A stretch of 64,000 nt of DNA from Micromonospora chaiyaphumensis (GCF_900091435.1 NZ_FMCS01000001.1:805512-869511); one strand, 5' to 3'. Counted from the first letter of the stretch, positions 9,467 through 18,167 are shown. Notes: generated from the sequence alone by a model not told the origin. Numbers and translations are program-made.

Positions 9467-11188
9467 TCAGGGGTGCATCTCGTACGTGCCGGAGAGGTCG
9501 ACGACCCGCTGCCACACCCGGGCGGTGCGGTCGGCGTCGGTGACCGGGCGGCGCAGGTGGGCGAGCGCCCAGGCCGCCTGCGCCTCGGTGGTGGCCGCCT
9601 TGCCGTGCAGGTCGGTCGCGTACCCGGAGAAGTCCCGGACCAGCAGGTCGAAGATCTCGTCCAGCAGGTCGGCGTCGAGATTGGTCAGCTCGGCCTGCTC
9701 CAGGACGAGCTGGCCGTAGACGACCAGGGCGAAGAGCTGGCCGACGGTGAGCAGGAAGTCCAGGTCGCGCTGCTGGGCCTCGTCCGGGGCGTGCGCGGCG
9801 AGCAGGGCGACCAGCCCGTCGGCCTGCTCGCGGAACCGGGCCACGTTGGGCACGTGGGCGTGCGCGTCGTAGGCGGTGCGCCAGTCGTGGAAGCGGATCG
9901 CGCCGAGGCCGCGGGCCGGGCCCTGGGCGAAGAGGAACTCGTCGTCGGCCGGGTCCCGCCGGGTCGGCACGGGCGGGTGCGCGGCCGGCCGGAACAGGTA
10001 GTTCGGCATGAACTTGAGGATCAGCGCCAGGTTGACGTGCACCGTCCCCTCCAGCTTCGGCAGGCCGCGGATGTCCTTGGCGGCCTTGTCGAAGTAGGTG
10101 TCGGCCTCGAAGCCCTTGGCGGCGATCACATCCCAGAGCAGGTCGATGACCTTCTCGCCCTCGGTGGTGACCTTCATCTTGGTCATCGGGTTGAACAGCA
10201 GGTACCGCCGGTCGTCCGGGCCGGCCGAGCGGAAGTAGTCGACGGCCCGGTCGCTGAACAGCTTCATGGCCACGAGGCGGGCGTACGCGTCGGTCAGCTC
10301 GCGGCGCACGTGCGGGAAGTCGGTGACCCGCCGGCCGTAGAGGATCCGCTGGTGGGCGTGGGTGACCGCCTCGTACAGGGCGTGCTCGCAGATGCCGATG
10401 GACGCGGTGCACAGGTTGAACTTGCCGACGTTGACGGTGTTGAGCGCGGCGTCGAAGGCGGCCGGGCCGGTGTGCAGCACGTCCTCCGCGCGCACCGGGT
10501 AGTCCTCGAGGCGGAACTCGCTGACGTACATCTGCGCGTTGACCACGTTGCGGACCAGCCGGTACGCGGGGTGCCGGCTGTCGGCGGCGAAGAAGACGTA
10601 CCCGTCGGGGCCCTCGACGTCGGTGCGGCGGCCGAAGACGGAGACCAGCCCGGCGACGTTGCCGTTGCCGATGTAGTACTTGCCCCCGGTGGCCCGGAAG
10701 CCGCCGTCGGCGTCGGGGGTGAGCAGCAGGTCGGTGGAGTAGATGTCGGCGCCGTGCGGCCGCTCCGAGAGGCCGAACGCCATGACGTGGCCCTCGTCGA
10801 GCAGCGCGGCGGCGCGGGCCCGGGCGGCGGCGTTGCCGCTCTGCCAGACCGGCCCGAGGCCGAGCACGGTGACCTGCCAGGTGTACCAGTAGCCGAGGCC
10901 GTAGAAGCCGAGGATCTCGCTGAGGGCGGCGTTGCGGGCGGTGTCCCAGCGCTTGTCCGGGTCGCCGCCGGCGTCGGCGGCCGGCGTGAGGAAGGTGGCG
11001 AAGAGCCCCTCCTTGGCGGCGAAGTCGAGGAAGTCGGCGTACCACTCGTGGTGGTTGTAGCTGTCCACCAGGGCCCGCTTGCCCCGGGACTCGAACCAGT
11101 CGATCGTGGCGCGCAGCAGCCGCCGGGAGGTCTCGTCGAGGTGGGCGGGGTCGTAGCGGTGCGGGTGGAACAGCAGCGGGTCGGTCAC
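9467..11188 (-). CDS. Acyl-CoA dehydrogenase family protein
   Basis: A 573-residue flavoprotein of the acyl-CoA dehydrogenase fold: an N-terminal helical domain, a central beta domain (HVMAFGLSERPHGADIYST, GGKYYIGNGNVAGLVSVFG) and a C-terminal helical domain (FNLCTASIGICEHALYEAVTHA, RRVTDFPHVRRELTDAYARL). It would oxidise an acyl-CoA or related substrate with FAD. It starts at GTG 11188, overlapping the padR stop in GTGA, with GGAAGG upstream, so the two genes are translationally coupled. The C-terminal 100 residues extend beyond the usual length. The substrate is unknown; the PadR partner suggests control by a small molecule. Confidence 0.93.
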   Translation of the reverse strand: MTDPLLFHPHRYDPAHLDETSRRLLRATIDWFESRGKRALVDSYNHHEWYADFLDFAAKEGLFATFLTPAADAGGDPDKRWDTARNAALSEILGFYGLGYWYTWQVTVLGLGPVWQSGNAAARARAAALLDEGHVMAFGLSERPHGADIYSTDLLLTPDADGGFRATGGKYYIGNGNVAGLVSVFGRRTDVEGPDGYVFFAADSRHPAYRLVRNVVNAQMYVSEFRLEDYPVRAEDVLHTGPAAFDAALNTVNVGKFNLCTASIGICEHALYEAVTHAHQRILYGRRVTDFPHVRRELTDAYARLVAMKLFSDRAVDYFRSAGPDDRRYLLFNPMTKMKVTTEGEKVIDLLWDVIAAKGFEADTYFDKAAKDIRGLPKLEGTVHVNLALILKFMPNYLFRPAAHPPVPTRRDPADDEFLFAQGPARGLGAIRFHDWRTAYDAHAHVPNVARFREQADGLVALLAAHAPDEAQQRDLDFLLTVGQLFALVVYGQLVLEQAELTNLDADLLDEIFDLLVRDFSGYATDLHGKAATTEAQAAWALAHLRRPVTDADRTARVWQRVVDLSGTYEMHP

Positions 11189-11769
11189 GGGGTCGCCTTC
11201 CTACCGGTGGTGGGGTCGAGGTCGCGCAGGGTGTCGAGGACGTCGTCGAGCCAGGCCACCACCATCCGCTCGTACGCGATGCCACCGCGCAGGACGACGT
11301 GCTGGAGGGCCGCGCGGGCGTCGCGGGACGCGGGGTCGGGGAAATCGCGGCGCTCGCCGGCCAGGTAGCCGGCGAGGGTGCTCTCGTGGTCGGCGCGGTA
11401 GCGCTCGACCTCGGCGACCAGGGCGGCGCGGCCGGCCGCGTCGTCGAACGCGGCACCGCGGATCTTGACGGCCAGCTCGTGCCGGACCGCCTCCGGCTGC
11501 ACGGGCGCGCGCAACCAGGCGACCAGGGCGGAGCGCCCGGTGGGAGTGACCGACCAGACCTTCTTGTCCGGCAGCCCCTCCTGGCCGACCTCCTCGGCGG
11601 TGAGCCAGTCGTCGTGCTCCATGCGCTTGAGAACGCGGTAGATCTGCTGGTGGGTGGCGGTCCAGAAGCGGCCGATCGAGCGGTCGAAGCGCCGGGCCAG
11701 CTCGTAGCCGGAGGCGGGCTGCTCCAGGAGCGAGACGAGGATGGCGTGCTCCAGCGACATGCCGGCCAT
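11185..11769 (-). CDS. PadR-family transcriptional regulator
   Basis: About 194 residues: an N-terminal PadR winged helix (SLEHAILVSLLEQPASGYELARRF, WTATHQQIYRVLKRMEHDDWL, WSVTPTGRSALVAWL) and a C-terminal Vir-type helical dimerisation/effector domain. The frame stays open to 11796, but the upstream ATG lies inside a perfect 26-bp palindrome, so ATG 11769 or 11760 is more likely; neither has a clear Shine-Dalgarno, which suggests leaderless or coupled translation. It is expected to repress its own operon (padR plus acyl-CoA dehydrogenase) by binding the palindrome at 11771-11796. Confidence 0.93.
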   Translation of the reverse strand: MAGMSLEHAILVSLLEQPASGYELARRFDRSIGRFWTATHQQIYRVLKRMEHDDWLTAEEVGQEGLPDKKVWSVTPTGRSALVAWLRAPVQPEAVRHELAVKIRGAAFDDAAGRAALVAEVERYRADHESTLAGYLAGERRDFPDPASRDARAALQHVVLRGGIAYERMVVAWLDDVLDTLRDLDPTTGRKATP

Positions 11770-11770
11770 C

Positions 11771-11796
11771 TTGCTATGCAACGAGTTGCATAGCAA
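11771..11796. promoter_or_regulatory. Perfect palindromic operator for the PadR regulator
   Basis: TTGCTATGCAAC and its exact complement GTTGCATAGCAA flank a 2-nt spacer. The core ATGCAAC-GA-GTTGCAT resembles the AT-rich palindromes bound by PadR regulators. It lies 2 nt upstream of padR ATG 11769 and 13 nt downstream of the hflX stop, so any padR promoter would lie within the 3' end of hflX. Confidence 0.85.
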
Positions 11797-11808
11797 GCCC
11801 GACTTCGG

Positions 11809-12957
11809 TCAGCGGCGGCCCAACCGGGCGGCCAGCTCGGCACGCAGCCGCTCCACGCCCTCGCCGGTCAGCGCCGACACCGGCACCGCCTCTGGGCAGG
11901 CGCGGCAGAGCGCGTCCACCCACCCGGCCGGGGCCACGTCGATCTTGTTGAGCACCAGCAGCTCGGGCACGTCCCCGGCGCCGATCTCGTGCAGCACCCC
12001 GTGCACCGTGGTGATCTGCTCCAGGGCGTCCGGTGCGGCGGCGTCCACCACGTGCAGCACCAGGTCGCTGCCGCTCACCTCCTCCAGCGTGGAGCGGAAC
12101 GCGTCGACCAGTTGGTGCGGCAGGTGCCGGACGAAACCGACCGTGTCGGTGACGGTGTAGGTGAGATCGCCGGTGGAGATCCGCCGTACCGTCGGGTCGA
12201 GGGTCGCGAAGAGCACGTCCTGGACCTCGGCATCGGCGCCGGTGAGGCGGTTGAGCAGGGCCGACTTGCCGGCGTTGGTGTAGCCGGTGACGGCGACCGA
12301 GGGCACCTGGTTGCGGGCCCGCCGGCCGCGGTTGCGCTCCCGCCGCCGGGCCAGCTCGCGGACGTTGCCCCGCAGCCGGGTGGCCCGCTGCCGCAGCCGG
12401 CGGCGCTGGGTCTCCAGCTTCATCTCACCGGGGCCGCGGACGCCCATGCCGGCGCCGCCGGCCATCCGGCCGCCACCCACCCGGGACAGCGCGCGGCCGT
12501 CGCCACGCAGCCGGGGCAGCTGGTACGCGATCTGCGCCAGCTCCACCTGCACCCGACCTTCGCTGGTGCGGGCATGCTCGGCGAAGATGTCCAGGATCAG
12601 CGCGGTCCGGTCGACCACCCGCACACCGGTGCGTTCCTCGAGGTTGCGCACCTGACCGGGGCTCAGCTCACCGTCGGCGATCACCACGTCGGCGTGCGCC
12701 CGCTCGGCCACCGCGGCCAACTCGTCCACCTTGCCGGAGCCCACGTACGTGGCCGGGTCGGGCCTGGTGCGGTTCTGCACCACCGCCTCAGCGACGGTCA
12801 GCCCGTCGGTGTCGGCCAGGCGGGTCAGCTCGGCCAGCGAGGTCTCGCTCCCCGGGCCGCTGCCGTCCCCGTCCTCGGGATGCACCGCGACCAGCACGGC
12901 CGTCGGCCGCCGCCCCGCCGTCGCGGCTCCCGCGCCCATCAACCACGATCCGGCCAT
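11809..12957 (-). CDS. hflX: GTPase HflX, ribosome-splitting factor
   Basis: The 382-residue product has the HflX N-terminal domain (GSGKVDELAAVAERAHADVVIAD, ELSPGQVRNLEERTGVRVVDR), the glycine-rich linker GGGRMAGGAGMGVRGPGE, a coiled helical arm and the GTPase domain. The GTPase domain has G1 GYTNAGKSALLN, G3 DTVGFV, and G4 NKID; switch II is followed by RHLPHQLVDAFRSTLEEV. HflX splits stalled 70S ribosomes under stress and can confer macrolide tolerance in actinobacteria. ATG 12957 follows a GGGGTGG ribosome site; the frame remains open to 13011. Confidence 0.96.
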   Translation of the reverse strand: MAGSWLMGAGAATAGRRPTAVLVAVHPEDGDGSGPGSETSLAELTRLADTDGLTVAEAVVQNRTRPDPATYVGSGKVDELAAVAERAHADVVIADGELSPGQVRNLEERTGVRVVDRTALILDIFAEHARTSEGRVQVELAQIAYQLPRLRGDGRALSRVGGGRMAGGAGMGVRGPGEMKLETQRRRLRQRATRLRGNVRELARRRERNRGRRARNQVPSVAVTGYTNAGKSALLNRLTGADAEVQDVLFATLDPTVRRISTGDLTYTVTDTVGFVRHLPHQLVDAFRSTLEEVSGSDLVLHVVDAAAPDALEQITTVHGVLHEIGAGDVPELLVLNKIDVAPAGWVDALCRACPEAVPVSALTGEGVERLRAELAARLGRR

Positions 12958-13067
12958 CGCCCACCCCGCTCGTTCGGCTGGGTCTGATCTACCCGGGTCG
13001 CACCGGACCATGCGGTGCGGGGAGATGCTCGCGAAGCGCGGCGAACTGCCCCACGGTCGGGCGGCGG

Positions 13068-14339
13068 TCAGATGATGAGGTGGGTCCAGTAGGTGAGCCA
13101 GACGGCGAACAGCGCGCCCTGAAGCAGCGCCAGCCCGGCGGTGAGCCAGCCGTCGAGGCCGGGCCGGCGGGCCCAGCGGGCCAGCACGAACGCCACCGGG
13201 AACGCGGCCAGGAGGTAGCGCAGCAGGCTCTTGTAGACCGGCGGGCCCATCGACAGCGGCACCAGCACCACGATCACCGTGTAGGCCAGGTACGGCCAGT
13301 CGGCCCGCCGGCGCAGCCCGACGACCGCCACGAGCAGCATGGCCACGGCGATCCAGACCCGGAAGGCGTTGGCCGAGTTGTCGCCGACGAGCGCGGACCC
13401 GGCCACCCCGAGCGGGTTCTGCACCTTGATCCCCCAGCCCTTCTCCTGGGCGTGCTGGTAGGCGAACCAGTCACCGCCCTGCCAGCGACAGAACGCCATG
13501 AAGGTCAGCCAGCCGGCCGGGACCAGCAGCAGCGGCCAGCCCTGCCGGAGGTAGCGCCCGAGGCTGCGCGGGTCGAGGCGCCAGCCGTGCTGGCGCAGCA
13601 GCACCAGGGCCAGCGGGATCACCACCACGAAGCCGACCGAGCGGCTCATCGCCAGGAAGTAGCCGACGATCCCGACCAGCAGCCAGCGGCGCTGCTCGGC
13701 GTACCAGAACGCGGCCAGCGCGAGGCATATGAAGAGCGACTCGGTCAGGGCGGCCTGGAACAGGAACGCCGTGGGCAGGAGCAGCAGGTACCGCACGGCC
13801 CGCCGGCCGTCCGCGCCCGCCTCGCCCGGGTCGTCGGCGCCGAGCAGCCGGCCCCCCAACCGGTACGCGAGGTAGAGCTGGAACAGCAGCGCCACGTTGG
13901 CGACCACCAGCAGCGCCCAGGCGGTGTGCCCGCCGAGCAGCGGCGCGAGGGGCCGCGCCAGGAACGGGTAGAGCAGCGGGAAGCCGAAGTCGCGCCACGG
14001 CTGGTCCAGCGGCAGCCGGGCCAGGTGGTCGTAGAGGAACGAGTCCCAGGCGAACCAGAGCGAGACCCAGCGGTGCGACGAGACCTGGTCCTGCTGGGTC
14101 CGCATCATCGCCTCGTCGGCGGGCGGCGCGCCGGGCACCCCGTCCCAGGCGGTCAGCACCAGTACGCCGACCAGGCTGAGCACGACCTTCGAGCCGACGA
14201 AGACGGCGAGCACGAAGCCCCAGGGCGGGGGGATCCGGGCGGCCAGCCGCCGGCCCGCCGAGGCCAGCCGGGCGCGCGCGTCCGGCCGCAGGTCGGGGCC
14301 GGGTACGTCCGTCGTCCCGGCCCGCCGCTCGTCCGCCAT
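13068..14339 (-). CDS. GT-C fold integral membrane glycosyltransferase (mannosyltransferase-like)
   Basis: A 423-residue multipass protein with about 9-10 hydrophobic segments, beginning PPWGFVLAVFVGSKVVLSLVGVL. The first external loop has FAWDSFLYDHLARLPLD, where the WD(S/G)xxY spelling matches the PIG-V-like mannosyltransferases that use polyprenyl-phosphate sugars. ATG 14339 follows GGGAGCGGG; an ATG at 14397 is possible. It would transfer a sugar on the outer face of the membrane. It is divergent from a FAD oxidoreductase gene across a 198-nt gap, and the pair may share regulation. Confidence 0.85.
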   Translation of the reverse strand: MADERRAGTTDVPGPDLRPDARARLASAGRRLAARIPPPWGFVLAVFVGSKVVLSLVGVLVLTAWDGVPGAPPADEAMMRTQQDQVSSHRWVSLWFAWDSFLYDHLARLPLDQPWRDFGFPLLYPFLARPLAPLLGGHTAWALLVVANVALLFQLYLAYRLGGRLLGADDPGEAGADGRRAVRYLLLLPTAFLFQAALTESLFICLALAAFWYAEQRRWLLVGIVGYFLAMSRSVGFVVVIPLALVLLRQHGWRLDPRSLGRYLRQGWPLLLVPAGWLTFMAFCRWQGGDWFAYQHAQEKGWGIKVQNPLGVAGSALVGDNSANAFRVWIAVAMLLVAVVGLRRRADWPYLAYTVIVVLVPLSMGPPVYKSLLRYLLAAFPVAFVLARWARRPGLDGWLTAGLALLQGALFAVWLTYWTHLII

Positions 14340-14537
14340 CCCGCTCCCACCGGCCGCCCCGCGACCGACCCCCGGACCGGGAAACCGTCCCCGCATTCCC
14401 ACCGCGTGCCGATTCACACCCGCCCGCCCCCGATCGGGTGACCGGGGGGTGGCGGATTGCCGCCGCAGGTGAGTCGGCGCGCAGGACGGGTAAGGGCGCT
14501 GCCGCATCGGCAGGCTGCAGCGGGGGGCGCGGACGGC

Positions 14538-16013
14538 ATGGGTGACGGCAACGGGACCGTGGTCATCGGGGCGGGGCCCGCGGGGCTGACCGCCGCGTAC
14601 GAACTGCTCGGGCACGGCGAGGAGGTCCGCGTCTACGAGGCCGACGACGTGGTCGGCGGGATCAGCCGCACCGTGGAGCGGGACGGCTGGCGGTTCGACA
14701 TCGGCGGTCACCGGTTCTTCACGAAGGTCTCCCGCGTGGAGGACTTCTGGCACGAGATCCTGCCCGACGAGGACTTCCTGCTCCGGCCCCGGATGAGCCG
14801 CATCTACTACCGGGGCGCGCTCTACGACTACCCGCTCAACGCGGGCAACGCCCTGCGCAACCTCGGCCTGCTGGAGGCGCTACGCTGCGTCGGCTCGTAC
14901 GGGCGGGCCCGGCTGCGCCCGCCGAAGGACCAGTCGCACTTCGAGGGGTGGGTGTCGGCCCGGTTCGGCTGGCGGCTCTACTCGAAGTTCTTCAAGACCT
15001 ACACCGAGAAGGTCTGGGGCATGCCGGCCGACCAGTTGCAGGCCGACTGGGCCGCCCAGCGGATCAAGAACCTGTCGCTGTCCACCGCGGTGCTCAACGC
15101 GCTGCTGCCCAGGCGCAACCGCAAGGACGTGACCAGCCTGATCGAGGAGTTCCAGTACCCGAAGCACGGCCCCGGGATGATGTGGGAGCGCTGCACCGAG
15201 GAGGTGGAGAAGCGCGGCGGCACGGTGCGCACCAACACCTGGGTGACCGAGGTGCACCGGGACCCGGTGGGGCGGCGGGCCACCGCCGTCACGGTGATCG
15301 ACGCCGGCGGCGAGCGCACCGAGCCGGCCGACCACGTGATCTCGTCGATGCCGATCTCCGCGCTGGTGCGGGCCATGCGCCCCGAGGCTCCCGCGCCGGT
15401 GCGGGCCGCCGCCGACGACCTGCGGTACCGGGACTTCCTGACCGTGGCGCTGGTGGTGCCCGAGGAGTTCTCCTTCCCGGACAACTGGATCTACGTGCAC
15501 GACCCGGCCGCCAAGGTGGGCCGGATCCAGAACTTCGGCTCCTGGTCGCCGTACCTCGTCAAGGACGGGCGGACCTGCCTGGGGCTGGAGTACTTCGTGT
15601 TCGAGGACGACGAGATGTGGCGGACCCCGGACGCGGAGCTGGTCGCCTTCGCCACCGCCGAGCTGGAGCGGCTGGGCCTGGTCCGGCCCGGCTGTGTGGA
15701 GGCCGGCTACGTGGTCCGGATGCCGAAGGCGTACCCGGTCTACGACGAGCGCTACCAGCGCAACGTCGACACGATCCGGGACTGGCTGGCCCGGGAGGTG
15801 CCGAACGTGCACCCGGTGGGCCGCAACGGGATGCACCGCTACAACAACGCCGACCACTCGATGCTCACCGCGATGCTGGCCGCCGAGAACATCGCGCACG
15901 GCGCCGGCCACGACGTCTGGACGGTCAACGTCGAGCAGGACTACCACGAGCAGCGGACGCCGTCGCGGCACGGCACCGGCCGGGACGCCCCGGTCGTGCC
16001 CGCCCGCCGGTAA
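14538..16013 (+). CDS. NAD(P)/FAD-dependent oxidoreductase of the amine-oxidase/UDP-galactopyranose-mutase-like group
   Basis: A 491-residue flavoprotein. The N-terminal dinucleotide fold reads VVIGAGPAGLTAAYELL then VYEADDVVGGISRTV, followed by FDIGGHRFFTKV, a motif shared with UDP-galactopyranose mutases and protoporphyrinogen-oxidase-like enzymes. The C-terminus (VHPVGRNGMHRYNNADHSMLTAM) closes the FAD site. Close relatives occur in cell-surface glycan loci, which fits the divergent GT-C glycosyltransferase. The exact reaction (sugar ring contraction or redox change of a lipid or sugar) is not determinable here. The start is ATG 14538; an upstream in-frame extension from 14457 is unlikely. 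Confidence 0.88.
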   Translation: MGDGNGTVVIGAGPAGLTAAYELLGHGEEVRVYEADDVVGGISRTVERDGWRFDIGGHRFFTKVSRVEDFWHEILPDEDFLLRPRMSRIYYRGALYDYPLNAGNALRNLGLLEALRCVGSYGRARLRPPKDQSHFEGWVSARFGWRLYSKFFKTYTEKVWGMPADQLQADWAAQRIKNLSLSTAVLNALLPRRNRKDVTSLIEEFQYPKHGPGMMWERCTEEVEKRGGTVRTNTWVTEVHRDPVGRRATAVTVIDAGGERTEPADHVISSMPISALVRAMRPEAPAPVRAAADDLRYRDFLTVALVVPEEFSFPDNWIYVHDPAAKVGRIQNFGSWSPYLVKDGRTCLGLEYFVFEDDEMWRTPDAELVAFATAELERLGLVRPGCVEAGYVVRMPKAYPVYDERYQRNVDTIRDWLAREVPNVHPVGRNGMHRYNNADHSMLTAMLAAENIAHGAGHDVWTVNVEQDYHEQRTPSRHGTGRDAPVVPARR

Positions 16014-16080
16014 GGCCCCGGCGTGAGGGTGGTCATAACGGCTGGACGGCCCCGGCCGGCCTCCTGCTAGCCTTCTCGGC

Positions 16081-16195
16081 AGGTCATGAGCGCCAGCGCC
16101 AAGCCCCGGCTCGCTGGCCGGCAACCCTCCTCCGCGGTGGGGTGCCCCGGGTGAGGACCAGGCACCGGCAGCCGCCGGTGCAAGCGTGGCCTGGT
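16081..16195 (+). ncRNA. SAM-IV riboswitch
   Basis: The segment starts GGTCATGAGCGCCAGCG, followed by the CAAGCCCCGGC, GGCCGGCAACCCTCC, GCGGTGGGGTGCCCCGGGTGA blocks and the GGACCAGGC pseudoknot side, as in the actinobacterial SAM-IV aptamer. It precedes a Cys-bearing leader peptide and a polar amino-acid ABC transporter. S-adenosylmethionine binding should lower expression when sulfur amino acids are ample. The 3' boundary is approximate. Confidence 0.9.
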
Positions 16196-16224
16196 ACCCA
16201 GGTCATCACCGACCAGAGGGAACC

Positions 16225-16356
16225 ATGTCTGCTCAGCTCCGCACCCCGCCCGCCGACGGCATCGCCTACCCGGCGCGTTTCGCGCTGGTCAAGCGGCGGC
16301 ACGTCGACCTGATGCGGGTGTGCAGCGACGCCTGTCGCCGCGCCGACGCGCGCTGA
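16225..16356 (+). CDS. Putative cysteine-sensing leader peptide (43 aa uORF)
   Basis: ATG 16225 follows AGAGGGA and opens a 43-codon frame ending in TGA 16354-16356. The last third reads KRRHVDLMRVCSDACRRADA, the RRxHVDLxRxxSxxC pattern of small actinomycete leader peptides found before sulfur-metabolism genes. Two Cys codons near the end could stall ribosomes when Cys-tRNA is scarce. A hairpin 60 nt downstream (16417-16438) ends just before the ribosome site of the transporter gene. This makes a second sulfur-sensing layer after the SAM-IV riboswitch. The family match is from memory and the mechanism is inferred. Confidence 0.8.
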   Translation: MSAQLRTPPADGIAYPARFALVKRRHVDLMRVCSDACRRADAR

Positions 16357-16416
16357 GCGCCACTCCCCCCTTTTCCGCACCATCCCCTCCGGCTCGCCCG
16401 CCCCGGGCGCGCCGTC

Positions 16417-16438
16417 GGCGGCGTGCGCCCACGCCGCC
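16417..16438 (+). promoter_or_regulatory. Hairpin between leader peptide and transporter gene (possible attenuator)
   Basis: Perfect 9-bp stem GGCGGCGTG/CACGCCGCC with a 4-nt loop, 60 nt after the leader peptide stop and 9 nt before the GGAG (16448-16451) that serves GTG 16458. It could act as an attenuator or as a structure whose folding affects initiation. Confidence 0.6.
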
Positions 16439-16457
16439 CCGGACCCTGGAGACACCT

Positions 16458-17318
16458 GTGCGATTCCGTTCCGCCCTGACCCGCGCCGCCGCGCTCGGCG
16501 CCGCCGCCGTGCTCGCCGCCACCGCCCTCACCGCCTGCGGCGACGACGGCGGCGCCACCAGCGAGGCCGCCAACCCGTACGGCCTGCTCCAGGCCGGCGT
16601 GCTGCGGGCCGGCACGCTCACCGACGCCCCGCCGAACGTCTACCTGAAGGACGGCAAGTTCACCGGCTTCGACAACGACCTGCTCACCGCGGTCGCCGCC
16701 AAGGCCGGCCTGAAGGTGGAGTTCGTGGGCACCGACTTCTCCGCCCTGCTCGCCCAGGTCAACAACCACAAGTTCGACGTGGGCAGCTCCTCCATCACGA
16801 TCACCGAGGCCCGGAAGAAGACCGTGGACTTCGGCAACGGCTACGACTTCGGCTACTTCGGCCTCGACGTGCCGGCCGGTTCCTCGATCAGCGGCTTCGA
16901 CCAGCTCACCGGCAAGCGGGTGGTGGTCGTGCAGGGCACCGTGCAGGACGACTACGCCACCCGGGAGAACCTGAACCCGGTCCGGGTGCCGGACTACAAC
17001 GGCGCGATCAACCAGCTCAAGGCCGGCACCGCCGACGCGTGGATCGCCCCGGCCGAGATCGGCGACACGTCGGCCGCGGACAGCGGCGGCAAGATCAAGG
17101 TGGCGGCGAAGCAGCTCAGCCCGGCTCCGACCGCGTACGCGGTGGCCAAGGGCAACGACAAGCTGCGCGAGGCGCTGAACAAGGCCCTCGACGAGGTGAT
17201 CGCGGACGGCACGTGGAGCAGGCTCCAGGCGCAGTACTACCCGGGCCGGCCGATCCCGGCCGACTTCAAGCCGGGCAGCGGCACCGTCGCCGTGCCGTCG
17301 CCGTCGGCGGCTTCCTGA
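16458..17318 (+). CDS. Polar amino-acid ABC transporter, substrate-binding lipoprotein
   Basis: A 286-residue exported lipoprotein with lipobox LTAC, followed by a family-3 solute-binding domain: LRAGTLTDAPPNVY, FTGFDNDLLTAVAAKAGLKVEFV, KFDVGSSSITITEARKKTVDFG and KRVVVVQGTVQDDYA. GTG 16458 has GGAG at 6 nt. It captures the substrate outside the membrane and delivers it to the permease encoded next. The SAM-IV riboswitch and Cys leader upstream point to cystine, cysteine or methionine as substrate, which is inference. Confidence 0.92.
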   Translation: MRFRSALTRAAALGAAAVLAATALTACGDDGGATSEAANPYGLLQAGVLRAGTLTDAPPNVYLKDGKFTGFDNDLLTAVAAKAGLKVEFVGTDFSALLAQVNNHKFDVGSSSITITEARKKTVDFGNGYDFGYFGLDVPAGSSISGFDQLTGKRVVVVQGTVQDDYATRENLNPVRVPDYNGAINQLKAGTADAWIAPAEIGDTSAADSGGKIKVAAKQLSPAPTAYAVAKGNDKLREALNKALDEVIADGTWSRLQAQYYPGRPIPADFKPGSGTVAVPSPSAAS

Positions 17319-17387
17319 CCCGGAACGACTGACAGCCGGAACGACTGACACGCCGGAACAACGGAGACGAGCGGGGCGGACGGAGAC

Positions 17388-18167
17388 ATGGATCCACTGA
17401 GCACCCTGTGGGAGACCTTCTTCGACTGGGACGCCATGCGCGAGGCGCTGCCCGAGATGGTGACCGTCGGGCTGCCCAACACGCTGATCCTGGCGGTCTC
17501 CGCCGCCCTGCTCGGCTCGGTGCTGGGCATGCTGCTGGCCGTCGCGGGCATCTCGCGTACCCGCTGGTTGCGGTGGCCGGCGCGGGTCTACACCGACGTG
17601 TTCCGCGGCCTGCCGGCGGCGGCGACCATCCTGCTCATCGGCGTCGGCCTGGCGCCGCTGGGCATGCAGGTGTGGGGCCCGAACCCCTACCCGCTGGGCG
17701 TGCTGGCGCTGTCGCTGATCGCCGCCGCCTACATCGGCGAGATCTTCCGGGCCGGCATCCAGAGCGTGGAGGCCGCCCAGCTGGAGGGGGCCCGCGCGCT
17801 CGGCTTCTCCTGGGGCGAGGCCATGCGCCTGGTGATCGTCCCGCAGGGCGTACGCCGGGTGCTGCCGGCCTGGGTCAACCAGCTCATCGCGCTGATCAAG
17901 GACTCCAGCCTGGTCTACTTCCTCGGCCTGGTGGCCAGCCAGCGGGAGCTGTTCCGGATCGGCCAGGACTACGCGGCCACCACCGGCAACGAGTCCGCGC
18001 TGCTGCTGGCCGGCCTGTTCTATCTGCTGCTGACCGTGCCGCTGACCCACGCGGTCAACTGGATCGACCGCCGGCTGCGGCAGGGCCGGGCGGTGGCCGC
18101 CCCCGACCTCGACGTCGAGCTCGACCCCGCCGGTGCGCCGGCGCCGACCGGAAAGGACCCGCGATGA
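17388..18167 (+). CDS. Polar amino-acid ABC transporter permease (HisM/GlnP type)
   Basis: A 259-residue permease with five or so hydrophobic helices. TVGLPNTLILAVSAALLGSVLG opens the membrane domain and the EAA loop reads EGARALGFSWGEAMRLVIVPQ, which contacts the ATPase. The C-terminus is VPLTHAVNWIDRRLRQG. It starts 69 nt after the binding-protein gene and overlaps the ATPase gene by 4 nt (ATGA). As the only permease it would act as a homodimer. Confidence 0.94.
   Translation: MDPLSTLWETFFDWDAMREALPEMVTVGLPNTLILAVSAALLGSVLGMLLAVAGISRTRWLRWPARVYTDVFRGLPAAATILLIGVGLAPLGMQVWGPNPYPLGVLALSLIAAAYIGEIFRAGIQSVEAAQLEGARALGFSWGEAMRLVIVPQGVRRVLPAWVNQLIALIKDSSLVYFLGLVASQRELFRIGQDYAATTGNESALLLAGLFYLLLTVPLTHAVNWIDRRLRQGRAVAAPDLDVELDPAGAPAPTGKDPR

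Noticed and set aside
11770..11796. Upstream in-frame ATG for padR at 11796
   Set aside because: It lies within the perfect palindrome and has no ribosome site, so it is unlikely to be used.
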